From contig DF240456.1 of assembly GCA_000507305.1 (NCBI GenBank), positions 53,952 through 117,951 on the forward strand: DNA of 64,000 nucleotides, in the 5' to 3' direction. The translations under genes were made by a program, and so were the position numbers. Origin of the DNA: Breviolum minutum Mf 1.05b.01. Lineage: Eukaryota > Sar > Dinophyceae > Suessiales > Symbiodiniaceae. Below are positions 12,900 through 22,384 of this stretch, piece by piece. The notes under the pieces were generated by a model. The model worked only from the letters and a program-made list of their open reading frames with translations. It was not told the DNA's origin and did not search any database. The first letter of the stretch is position 1, and every line of letters begins with the position of its first letter.

Positions 12900-14091
12900 A
12901 CCTGCGTCATCCACCAGCCGACTGTTTTCGATATCGATAGACCAGCTTCATTCGATTCTGAGCAAGTCTTCGTCGTTCCCCAACTGATTTCGGAAGCTGA
13001 ATGCTGTCAGCTACACACGTCGAGATATTTGGTGTCCAATCCAAATGCTGTTGATGTTTCAAAGCAAAATTGTCAAAAAGAAAATCCACAGAAAATCCAC
13101 CATTGCACTTTGAGCTGGTACCTCCGGTCGAATGGACCAGCCCTGAGTGCCCGTTCGATATCCCAATTGATGTATTGAACTGCACTTCTTCCGAGTCAGC
13201 TGTGGTAAAATAGCTTGTGGAATAAGAGCTCCTACATTGTCAACCACTTGTTGCATCATAGCGCCAAACTCCGATAAGGTAGCCTTGTGTTCAAGTGCCT
13301 GATTGTAGTTCGCCGGTATCAAGATTCGTTCCTCATTGTCGCTGGAGAGACGTCGTATTGGAAGATATAATTCATGATACAACATCCAACTGATAGCTAG
13401 TTCGATGCAAAGAAATACCTGTGGTTGCTCCCATAGGTCCTTTATTGTCTAGAGGCCATCGCAACTGCTTCAGCCATTCAACTGCTTTTTCAGCAATGAA
13501 TGGCCCCCAAAGACATTGATCAAGAAACTGCAATTCAAAGTCAACAGGGAAGTCTTGACAAGGCGAGACTGTCCAACTTTTGAAAGCATCACGGATGACA
13601 AGAGTGGTATGAATTTGTCCGGTCGCAACAGGTACAGAAGGCATAGCACGAGATCTTGCATCTTGCAATTCCAAGTGCAATTGTAAAACATATGTCAAAA
13701 GCTGTCTAGCATTGCTTATGTTTACGCACTGTTCCTGAAGCTCAGCACAACTAAATTAGGACACAAATGAAGTGATGCATGCTGGGCTTGATCGTTAGCT
13801 ATTTTGTTTCCTATACACCAATATCTGGTTAGGGGGCAATCAACTTTATCATATTCCAAATGAGCTTTGACTTTTCTAAGTTGAATATTTGTAAAGTCTC
13901 CTTTCTTCCAAACTTTCAACAAAATGTCGGAATGCTCAAGGTGCATGAACGCAGCTGGGTCATGCGCTTGGATCATACACTGGAAATGATGAATACTTGT
14001 TTGACTATCTGTATGGATTATTCCGTAACCTATACTTGTAGGTAGATCTCCGATATTGCAGTCATCTCCGAACGAAGGATATCCTGCTCAC
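12900..14091 (-). pseudogene. Decayed retrotransposon 3' end with RNase H domain
   Basis: The minus strand reads DCNIGDLPTSIGYG, then IIHTDSQTSIHHF, where TDSQ fits a catalytic Asp of RNase H. Next come LRKVKAHLEYDKV and YWCIGNKIANDQAQHA, which match the GN-x-x-AD end of the domain with the usual Asp position occupied by Asn. The sense continues in another frame from about 13740 (ISNARQLLTYVLQLHLELQD, VEWLKQLRWPLDNKG) and in another after about 13400 (MLYHELYLPIRRLSSDNEE, SIHQLGYRTGTQGWSIRPEV). At least three frameshifts. The reverse transcriptase itself is not found upstream, so only the 3' part of the element remains. The arrangement is typical of dinoflagellate non-LTR-type elements. Confidence 0.6.
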
Positions 14092-14299
14092 CTGGTGTTC
14101 TGGATGAAAGAACAGGAACTACTGAAGGTGGAATCATGCAAGGCGATGGAAAATCTTTGGCATATTGACATCTTTCTTGATCAGGTCTTGTGGACGGAAG
14201 CAGGCGTTCCACGCCTGCAGTTCCCGAACCGGCTCTCGGTTCTCGCCGAGGTCTCCTTCGACCGAGCTGAAGGAGCTCATGGCATCTTCACAAGGCCAT

Positions 14300-14470
14300 T
14301 TTGGATAGGATTCCCTTACTGTTCGACGATGTCACCCGTTGTTGGGTGAAGTGACACCAGGCGACCTAAGTGCCCTGGTGACACACATAGGATTCCCTTA
14401 CTGTGCATCTGATAGCCCGTGTTGGGCCGGTGTACGCTGGGCGACCGTAGCGTCCCACCGACACGAGAAA
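14300..14470. repeat. Two diverged ~82 bp tandem units with stem-forming sequence
   Basis: ATAGGATTCCCTTACTGT occurs at 14307 and 14389. Each is followed or preceded by a GC-rich hairpin-like block (ACCAGGCGACC..GCCCTGGTG; TGGGCGACC..). It lies between the retrocopy and the RNase H remnant. Confidence 0.55.
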
Positions 14471-14738
14471 AAAACTAAGATAAAAAACGCAACCAAGTGG
14501 CGTCGTAGCCACTGCACATGGCCGTGGGCCAGGGGAAACGAATTCCGAATGAGTACAATATCTAATTCTCGGCATGGATCGGGCCAGCATGTTTTTTTGA
14601 AACACATCTTAAAAGCCTGCTCAGAGCTAACAAAACTAGATTCATTCACAGCACCCGCAGGATTGCGTGTGCTAGGATTACGAAATGCAACCTCTAGTGA
14701 TTTTGACCGGAAAAGTTTCAACGGCCGAATAAATTCAT

Positions 14739-15279
14739 TTATGCGATCTCGATGTAAAAGGCAGACTTTCCTCCCATGACAGCATTCATGACTCTCTCGA
14801 TCACGCCAGTGACCATCATGCTTGTCGTGGCATTGGCTGCAGGGTCCACGATTTGTTCTCTCGGAGCTGCGGCAGCCACGCCACCCAGAGCAACTCCGTC
14901 CAGGACCCCGCGTTCGCCGGAGACCATGAAGAATTTCCCGGCCTTCAGTCCGTGGGCTTGTCCCACCAAGAAAGGCCCCGTGTTGGGTTTGCCACGCCAC
15001 CTGCTGTCAGGCGCCTCTCGTACTCCGCAGCGCTTCCCTTGAACCACTGCGTTGCGGAAAGACCAGCCGCGTTCGGTCCCATGGGAACGAGGAAACAATC
15101 CGCGATCCTGTCGGAATCCACCATCGGGCGCAGATTCGTTCTGCGCACATGCCTTCTTGCGTGCCCTTCTTGCAAGCACAGCAAATCTTTCTTCCATCAC
15201 CAGTTTTCGTTTTCAAATGCTGCTTCTTGACCTTTTCAATATTGGCACCCTTGCCCTTGTTGTCGCCCTTCGCCCCCAT
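14739..15279 (-). pseudogene. Spliced-leader retro-pseudogene, unrecognised protein
   Basis: The start MGAKGDNKGKGANIEKVKK (ATG at 15279) leads into GDGRKICCACKKG. The sense then continues in a second frame (VDSDRIADCFLVPMGPNAAG, QWFKGSAAEYERRL) and a third (GKFFMVSGERGVLDGVALGG to AFYIEIA, stop at 14739). There are therefore two frameshifts, near 15.16 and 14.95 kb, and no introns. The GC content is far above the surroundings. Together with the leader relic 360 bases upstream this indicates a processed retrocopy that has decayed, unless the shifts are assembly errors. The Cys pair motif CCAC near the N-terminus might bind metal; no family recognised. Confidence 0.6.
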
Positions 15280-15280
15280 A

Positions 15281-15434
15281 CGCTGGCATCGTTTTAGGAA
15301 TCCTCTTTTTGGGGCTTTTTTTCAAAACACGCTGGCATCGTTTCAGGAATCCTCTTTTTTGGCCTTTTTTCAAAACACGCTGGCATCGCACCAGGAATCC
15401 TCTTTTTGGCTTTTTTCAAAACACGCTGGCATCG
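15281..15434. repeat. 46-49 bp tandem repeat in the retrocopy 5' leader
   Basis: Three full units and part of a fourth, marked by CGCTGGCATCG at 15281, 15330, 15378 and 15424. On the minus strand each unit carries an ATG in the context ATGCCAGCG, the same context that precedes the ORF start at 15279, so the leader held several upstream ATGs. Confidence 0.85.
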
Positions 15435-15639
15435 TTTCCAACATCCCGTTACGAAGTCGGTTACCATCGTGAATCCGCAAGCTGGTTGCGAAGATGGTTC
15501 CCGCTGCGTCTGCTGCCATCGTCGTGGTATCCATCAAGGGCGGTGCACGAAGGGAGCAGCTGCAGGTGCCGCGACAGCCGGGGGTGCTGGCACTCCTGCG
15601 CCGAAGTAAGCTTGAGTCACGGTTGATGCAAGAAGGTCG

Positions 15640-15657
15640 CTTGAGCCAAAATGGCTA
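15640..15657 (-). other. Relict dinoflagellate spliced leader
   Basis: The plus strand reads CTTGAGCCAAAATGGCTA, the reverse complement of the last 18 bases of the dinoflagellate spliced leader (established sequence ends TAGCCATTTTGGCTCAAG). The leader's first bases (CCG) are replaced by TTT. Spliced leaders are added to mRNA by trans-splicing, so a genomic copy in front of a gene marks a reverse-transcribed message. Confidence 0.85.
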
Positions 15658-15825
15658 AAACCCTTACTAAATTACCTGTTGGGGTGACCTTGGCGTCGCT
15701 ATAAATTGCCTGGAACCATCAATTTGGAGGGGCTATGTTGGTTTCAGGAAGGGTTAAGGATTGATTCCTAAGGAACCGTCTGACCGAAAAAATCATCTGT
15801 TGAGTTGTGTGCCAACTTGAGATAC

Positions 15826-15941
15826 GCTTGATGGAAGAAATCCCATTCCCAACCACCTGAGATGTATAAAACCCTGTAAATAATGGGATATTTACCATAT
15901 CAACTGGTGATCGCCGGATTTTTTGGAACCATCAACAGTAG
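15826..15941. repeat. Family E foldback element
   Basis: CTTGATGGAAGAAATCCCAT to TTTTTTGGAACCATCAACAG, with the centre CTGTAAATAATGGGATA. Duplicated together with the exon beside it. Confidence 0.85.
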
Positions 15942-15954
15942 TATGAGTTTTTAC

Positions 15955-16110
15955 TTGATCAGCCAAAAAGTTCGGAAGATTCTCCATGTCAACTGGTGCA
16001 ACCGATTTCTGAAGCATCAACAGCTTCACCTCCAATATTTGGTGGTTATACTTGCTTGCCACCAGGTGAACGAATTTTCGTGGTTCTTCTTTCACCTTGA
16101 TTGCGGAAAA
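15955..16110 (-). CDS. Candidate exon, intact copy of a duplicated segment
   Basis: 52 codons, phase 0 at both ends: FSAIKVKEEPRKFVHLVASK, then YNHQILEVKLLMLQKSVAP and DMENLPNFLADQ. The start follows AAATGGCAAG and the end is CAA|GTAAAA. A family E foldback lies directly beyond the donor. An inverted copy at 42.5 kb has lost the frame, so this copy's open frame may be under selection. Family not recognised. Confidence 0.5.
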
Positions 16111-16189
16111 CTTGCCATTTGCTAAGTGGATCTATGATTTGTGGGCGACTCCCTTGGAAGGAAATTCATTCCCATGTGACCATAGAGGT

Positions 16190-17255
16190 CCAGGTCACAA
16201 ATCCAGGTCAAACTAAACCAATGACACAAGAGGTGTATTTTTGCAAAAATAACGCCTGGGTTTCGCAGTATAGCGGTGCAACTCTTATATCTTGGTTTTC
16301 TTGTGGGCCCGTACGAAACCGGGTGAAATGCACCATGTTGTTCATCTTGATGTATTTCCCAACAAAAAATCTCATCTTCTGAAAAACTCACACATGTTGA
16401 GAGCCACACGCTCAGTCAAATAGGACACGGAATGCTTGGTGTCCACCTAAGGGCAGGTTGACACCAAAAAATGACATGCAAATGACTAAAAACAATGGAA
16501 TTTATGCGCGGGGTTCAGGATCCACGTATACCTCTAGGCAGCATTTGTAAGGAAGGTTTTGAATGATCCAAAAGTTCAAGCCTTGTGATTGGCTTTTAAC
16601 CGAGGGATTGAATGTAAACACCTGAATATTACCAGCATTTCACAGTTGTGGGGTTGTAAAATAAAGAAAGGAAAACCCATGGATCCAATCACTTCCAACG
16701 TCCAACATCCAATCCAACCAGTTAACCCCAACAAAAAAAAACGTCCAACGGGAGCAAAACACAACAGTTCGTTCTCCTTATATCATCTCTCCACCTTACC
16801 CCCAAAAATCAACTCAACTTACAAAACACGCGTGATTCCAAAGATACAAAACCTGAATGTGAATACGACTCGTTTAACGTGAGAAATGAAGAAATGAACG
16901 AAAGGTGCAAAAAAAGGGCCCTGTCACCATTTGTAAGTAGGGTTATAAAATGTTAGAACTCCACTTACTCAAAAAAAATCGAGTTACCCATGTATAAGGC
17001 CATGTATATCATTCATAGGGGTTATAGCTCCATTTATACCGAGTAAAGGCCCATCTTGTGGGATTTGCAAAGAAAAACTCAAAACCATGCGTTTTAAATG
17101 CTGGCAATCCGGGTTGTCAAAGTCATCAACCCTTTGTAAACCTTAGCTCCCGTCTTGAAAGACATTCGCATGTGTTGGCGGTGGTTACGTTTCTAAAAAT
17201 CCTGACAGGTCCTAGTCTGGACAGCCCAAGCTCTAAAAAAAAATGCGTACACTCC
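16190..17255. other. No gene recognised
   Basis: AT-rich DNA with A-runs and a degenerate palindrome around 16920-17050 (AGTAGGGTTATAA / TTATAGCTCC pairs). Several frames are open for 60-95 codons, but none has protein-like composition. Confidence 0.5.
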
Positions 17256-18039
17256 CTGAAACTAACATAACGCCTGAAATAATGGGGCATCCAAAAATGG
17301 AAAGTTCATCTGGTTCACCAACCATCAATTTGCAGGGGTTTCTACTCGCTGGCTTCGTTGGCTCCGGGAAGGTTTTTGCAGTTGGGAACTTGGGGTTCCC
17401 CAAGGCCAGGCCACCCTGAAACCAACATCTTCAGTTGGCACCAATACTAATCTGAAATGGAAAATACATCTAATATTCCCAAAGCTTCCGAGAAAAAAAA
17501 GAGCTGCATGCTATCTTGAGATACTGAAGTTCAAACAAAGGTGTGGTGAATGCATCTTCAACTGATACCTTTCTGCTCTCATGGTTTCTTGTTGGCGGAT
17601 GTTTTTTTTCCACAGCACATCGAAAATCGCCCATGTTTTTCCAAATGGATAAAGAGATTGTCCTAATTTCAAACGCCGGAACGCCCATCAAGTTGCGTTC
17701 CAAAAACTACCGATGGCTATGGACATTTTCGTGGGATCACCAATCAATTCGAGGATTTCGGCCAATCATACCACATCAAAATTTGATGTACCCTCCAGGA
17801 AGTTAACATATCCCCCTTTTGAAGGCATATTCGAAGATGATTTTCCTCTTCCCGTTTGGTGGGATATGTATCCTCGTTCCCTGGAGTCGGTATATACCGT
17901 AATACCTTGCCGAAAAAACACTGGAAATTCCCAGTAGATTCGATGAAGGTTAAAAACCTTCAGTTCCCTTCCATAGAAAGAAAAAGGGCAGATTATGGCT
18001 ATTTTGGCAACTCCCCAATCGAAAAAAACCCGGAAAACG

Positions 18040-18238
18040 AACAAAAGTCCTTTAAAAAGGGGACTTATTTCAATAGGAAAAAAATCTTCCAACCATCATT
18101 TTTCAGGGGATATGTTAGACTTTCAGGGAGGTATACCCCCGAAGTTTAACATAGCCCCTGAAAATGATGGTTGGAAGATGAGTCTCCTTTTGGGAAGGCC
18201 TATTTTCAGGGTTGTTAAACTTCCGGGGGGTATACCCC
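18040..18238. repeat. Two abutting family C foldbacks
   Basis: A first copy, with its right end GTTAGACTTTCAGGGAGGTATACC, runs straight into a second that starts GTATACCCCCGAAGTTTAAC and ends TTAAACTTCCGGGGGGTATACCCC. They share the GGTATACC junction. Confidence 0.8.
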
Positions 18239-18399
18239 TGAGTTTGTTAGGATTGCCAACAAATTTGGGTACGTCCATCTCCAAGGGACATATGCTGCAT
18301 CTGTGAAGACGAGTTTTCCTGCATCCTCCACCTTGGCCAAAAAAACACAAAAACGGGTCGGGTCTGGTCGCCACCCAAAAAAGTAGATGGGCACAGGTG

Positions 18400-18536
18400 T
18401 CTACTTAGAGGTTCAGGATACTTAGTAAGTGGATAGTAACCAGGGTTATAACCTCTATAAGTGGGTTGTATGTCCCCTAACTAGGGTTATAAACCTACAT
18501 ATAACCAGTGACTAAGTATCCTGAACCTCTAAGTAC
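18400..18536. repeat. Family D2 foldback, near-identical to 7530
   Basis: TCTACTTAGAGGTTCAGGAT to ATCCTGAACCTCTAAGTA. Reverse-complementing it reproduces the other copy with only about ten differences. Confidence 0.9.
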
Positions 18537-19092
18537 ACCTTGTTTTTTTGGGGGGGACCCTTTACTAAGCTACCTTTTGGTATCTCTCTCACTGCCATCC
18601 AGTTTGATCCGAAGGTACTTTTGAAGGAGAATTGTTGTTCCGTTGGTGGCCAATGGGACTTGTAGTCCCCAGTTCTAAGGCTTTTTTGTTAAATTGAAAC
18701 TCCAAGGACCCTCCAGGAAAGTTGAAAGTTATCATCGGAAAAACATGATGCTCATGATGAATCATGATGATCATGGTCATTACTGTAGTGTCCTGGCTAA
18801 ACACTGGAAAACCAGTCGATTCCATGAAGGTTAAAAACAAGTTCCTTTCATACAAATGAATAGATGATGGCTACCCACTTAGTTCACAGTTTTAAGTCAT
18901 TACTAGGACCTTTCGCCAAATAAATGTCTCATGCTATGTTTCGAATGCTTATTGAAAAACCGACGCTTATGTCCTATGGCTTCCTGGGCGCCGAGGTGGA
19001 ATCTAAGGGGTAAATAGCTGGCCTTAAGGGATTTCCCCGAAGCCCATCTGATCGCTCCCCCCCCTTTAATTAGGCCGAAAATTAGTGACCTT

Positions 19093-19202
19093 ATTTGGGT
19101 GTTTCCTAAAATGGTGGGTTTTCCCCCAAAATGGATGGTTTATATTGGAAAACCCTATTGAAATGGATGATTTGGGGGTACCACTATTTTCGGAAACACC
19201 GA
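19093..19202. repeat. Family B foldback
   Basis: TTGGGTGTTTCCTAAAATGG to TTTTCGGAAACACC. Confidence 0.85.
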
Positions 19203-19412
19203 TTTCCAGGGATTTCTTGGCATTGGGAGGGGTCACTGGCCCCTTAGATTCTCATTGAAAAATTGGATCTTGGTTCCTGGATTCCTGGAAATATATCCTC
19301 TCCTCTTGCAGGTGAGGAAAAATGGATACGAGTTTTCAGTTCTACTGAACAAAAAGGGCGATCTACCTCTGTAGTGATACATGTGCACATTACGAATGAA
19401 TATGATCATTCA

Positions 19413-19514
19413 TTACTAGTTGGTGGTTTCAACCCATTTGAAAAATATTAGCCAAATTGGAAATTTTCCCCAAATAGAGGTGAAAATGAAAAAATATTTG
19501 AAACCACCACCTAG
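19413..19514. repeat. Family A foldback
   Basis: ACTAGTTGGTGGTTTCAACC to GAAACCACCACCTAG; close to the family consensus. Confidence 0.9.
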
Positions 19515-20194
19515 ATTATGAATCATTATCATATAATTCATGAAATATATCATATGCATGGGATTTCATATGTACATCCCTACCATCGGTACAGAGTAGA
19601 TCCTCAAATTCTTACACCAAATCATGGCGCCAAACAGCCCAAAAAAACGTGATCTACCAAGCATAGGGCGTTCTTTTCTGCTTCTGCCAGGGTTATGAGT
19701 CCAGTTACTAAGCAGTCCAACTGATCGTTTTTCAGTATCTGATCATAAAATTGTAAGAATGATCTTACATATGCATATATATGTATAACTATATATATAT
19801 ATATGCATCGCAATGGTTTGACCCTATCTTAGATATCGAAATAAATATATTTCAAAAAAAAACAGCAAAACAGCAAAACTCCTTAGACTTTGGATGCCTT
19901 TCACTGAGTCGAGAACTGCTGCGCTGGACTGGGAAGGGAGCACATCGGTGTAAACCCTGATTGCCACAGAGTCACTTGGATAGTCCAAAATCTGATGAAT
20001 CTGGTCAAATTATAATATTTCACCAACCCAGTTTTCCCTGAAATAAGAAGGTTTCCCTTACTAAACCACAATTTGGGGTGAGGTCGTGTGAGGTCGCTAT
20101 AATTTGACGAGATGAATACATTCCAGCAAAATATGGCACAATAAAAACAAGACATTCCAATTCATACCTACTAATTGTATGTCCGAAGCCGATA

Positions 20195-20301
20195 GACCCT
20201 GGAAGATTAACGGCTGGAACCTACAGCCATCACCCATCTGGAAAGGAAAATGATGTTCCAAACCTCTATGATTGTGTTCCATGTTAATCTTCACGGGTGT
20301 A
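20195..20301. repeat. Family C foldback
   Basis: GACCCTGGAAGATTAACGGC to GTTAATCTTCACGGGTGT; most like the copies at 8402 and 52200. Confidence 0.8.
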
Positions 20302-20751
20302 TGTTTGTGGGTGGGTAGTTTATATCTAAATGTAAACATCTGTAAACCTAATACACGTCTCTATCAAATCTTTGATGCGGTCCAACTGCCATGCATCAGA
20401 ATGACACAACTGTGGATATGACCCTGCAAGATGATCACCCTATGACCCTACGCGCCTGGCATTGCTATAGAACTGCGGATAGATCGCATACCTGGAGAAT
20501 GGTCCATTCGTGGTTTCTGGTGCTGTTTGGTCGGATCTGTCATTTCGGGATCACCAAGATTCCCACCCAAACAGAATGCATCCAAACCTGTGGGGTCAAC
20601 AAGAGACATAGAATGGTTGAAAGGTACTGAAAGGTGCCAACTCAACACTTAAGTCAAGGCTTTTCAGTTTGCTTTTCTTGTGACCCACATTGGGTCAAGC
20701 CCTTTTCCCAGCTTCTAACCCCCCCACCGCACAGCTAGCACACACTCATAT

Positions 20752-20862
20752 ACACTCTCCAAGTTTAACATGAAACCTAAAAATGATGGTTTCCAAAGCC
20801 GGAATCTCCTATTCCTTCCGGGTGCCATTTTCAGGTGAACCATGTCAAACTTTCCGTAGTGT
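20752..20862. repeat. Family C foldback, diverged
   Basis: ACACTCTCCAAGTTTAACATG to CATGTCAAACTTTCCGTAGTGT. Confidence 0.75.
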
Positions 20863-21016
20863 TTTTTTTTCAACATTCAAGTTGCACAACTTCACAATGT
20901 TCAAACAGACAAACCCCTGGGCAAGACCCACCACCATTTAAAAAAAAATGTGTTTCCCCCAATTTCGATGCTTAAAACCCTTAGGTTAGTTTTTGCAATG
21001 GTGGTTACAGTATATT

Positions 21017-21181
21017 CTACACCCATTGTTTAGTTAATGGTGGTTGGTTCAATCCCAGGGGAAACGGTAACAAAGACGCGGCGCACACATCATAGATATA
21101 CAGCCCTCCAATGGATCCAGCTGCCACAGCCACAGGCAACAGCATCGAGCTGGGCAAATAGCTCCGAGCTGGCACAATGGG
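21017..21181 (-). CDS. Candidate terminal exon with membrane segment
   Basis: 55 codons including TAG after GTCCAAG|CCCATT. SSMLLPVAVAAGSIGGLYIY is hydrophobic and is followed by DVCAASLLPFPLGLNQPP. GC-rich relative to its surroundings and starting 30 bases from a family D foldback that would lie in its intron. It is separate from the membrane protein gene ending at 22385, since that gene already has its stop. Family not recognised. Confidence 0.38.
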   Translation of the reverse strand, partial: PIVPARSYLPSSMLLPVAVAAGSIGGLYIYDVCAASLLPFPLGLNQPPLTKQWV

Positions 21182-21210
21182 CTTGGACAGCGAGATTGGA
21201 TGGTTACTTG

Positions 21211-21355
21211 TACTTGGAGGATCATCCCAGTTAGTAACTGGTTAGTAACCCCCATTTATAAGCCATTTAGGCCATTTGGAACGGGAACAAGCCCAGTTAT
21301 GGGACTTACTAACCATGGGTATAACCACTTACTAAATGGGATGATCCTCCAAGTA
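21211..21355. repeat. Family D foldback next to a candidate exon
   Basis: TACTTGGAGGATCATCCCAG to GGGATGATCCTCCAAGTA. The GATCATCCCA variant is shared with 23547 and 49700. Confidence 0.9.
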
Positions 21356-21615
21356 GGGATGGCTCATGAAAATTGGACACATTTTTCGCAAGTCAACTCG
21401 GATATCTTCTCATCTTCTCCCCCCATTTTTGGGGGTTTCAATAAAATGTTCAAAACAAACAAAGTGTGCTTGTTACCGCTTTGTGTTGGCCACCCAAGTT
21501 TTGGGGTCCATCAAATATCATCCATCCATTGGCTTTTCAAAATGAGGCGTTTTCTTTTTTCTTTCGGTTCGACTTGGGGAAACTTCACGAATTCTTGGGA
21601 CTGGTATATGAAAAT

Positions 21616-21727
21616 CTACCCCCCTGAAAACGAATGAATATCCCCTGAAAAATGATGGTTGGAAGATGTATTTCCTATTGAAATAGTCCCTTTTTAGGGG
21701 ACTTTCGTTAGTTTTCTGGGGTGTACC
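21616..21727. repeat. Family C foldback
   Basis: TACCCCCCTGAAAACGAATG to GTTAGTTTTCTGGGGTGTA. Confidence 0.8.
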
Positions 21728-22118
21728 CTCCGAAAGTTTAACATGCTTCACCTGAAAATGGGGGGGGGCATGATTCGTCGTAGGTTCCACGTCAGTCGAT
21801 TCGGGGTTTTATTGTTTTTTTCTCTCCGAAGAATTTTAAAAAAAGCGGCGCATAAATTGTCAACCAACCAGATTCTTTTTTGTTTGAAGTAGTCATGGAC
21901 AAACCTGAAAGCCTTATTTTGTTGGTAGTTGAGCTACCCATCTGAAAGAATATGCCCTCAACCTGGTAAAATTTCCGAAGGGAACATTCCAAAATCTTGT
22001 CAAACTGCAACTGATACAACTTCACCCAGCTGTGTCGAAGTCATGTAAAAAGGTTTCCTATCCAAAAACACATGATGAGATTGGTCATTGAAAAATCCAG
22101 GGGGCCCAAATGTATACG

Positions 22119-22242
22119 AATGGATGTTTCCGAAAATACTGGGTTTTCCCCCTAAATCATCCATGGATTAAGAGGATGTTCCATTATTTTCACCATCCAT
22201 TTTGGGGGAAAACCCACCCCTATTTTTGGAAACACCCATATG
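22119..22242. repeat. Family B foldback 40 bases from a family A copy
   Basis: GAATGGATGTTTCCGAAAAT to TTTTTGGAAACACCCATATG. Confidence 0.85.
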
Positions 22243-22279
22243 TCATGCAGCGCAAACAAAAATTACAGCGCAATGAAAT

Positions 22280-22381
22280 ACTAGTTGGTGGTTTCAACCC
22301 TTTTGAAAAATATTAGTCAAATTGGAAACCTTCCCCAAAAAGGGGTGAAAATGAAAAATATTTGAGTTGCCACCACCCAGT
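22280..22381. repeat. Family A foldback at a predicted gene end
   Basis: ACTAGTTGGTGGTTTCAACC to GCCACCACCCAGT. Its right end is four bases from the predicted stop of the membrane-protein gene. Confidence 0.9.
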
Positions 22382-22384
22382 CAC

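Noticed and set aside
13059..13185. Two overlapping minus-strand frames at the end of the RNase H element
   Set aside because: Only one (SIHQLGYRTGTQGW) continues the element; the other was treated as a shadow until its own 3' part.
14398..15000. 200-codon open frame on the minus strand
   Set aside because: It is the wrong frame of the retro-pseudogene for most of its length; the sense frames there give better protein composition.
16122..16409. 95-codon minus-strand frame upstream of the 16-kb exon
   Set aside because: Out of phase with the duplicated exon, and the shared part is conserved only as DNA in the decayed copy.
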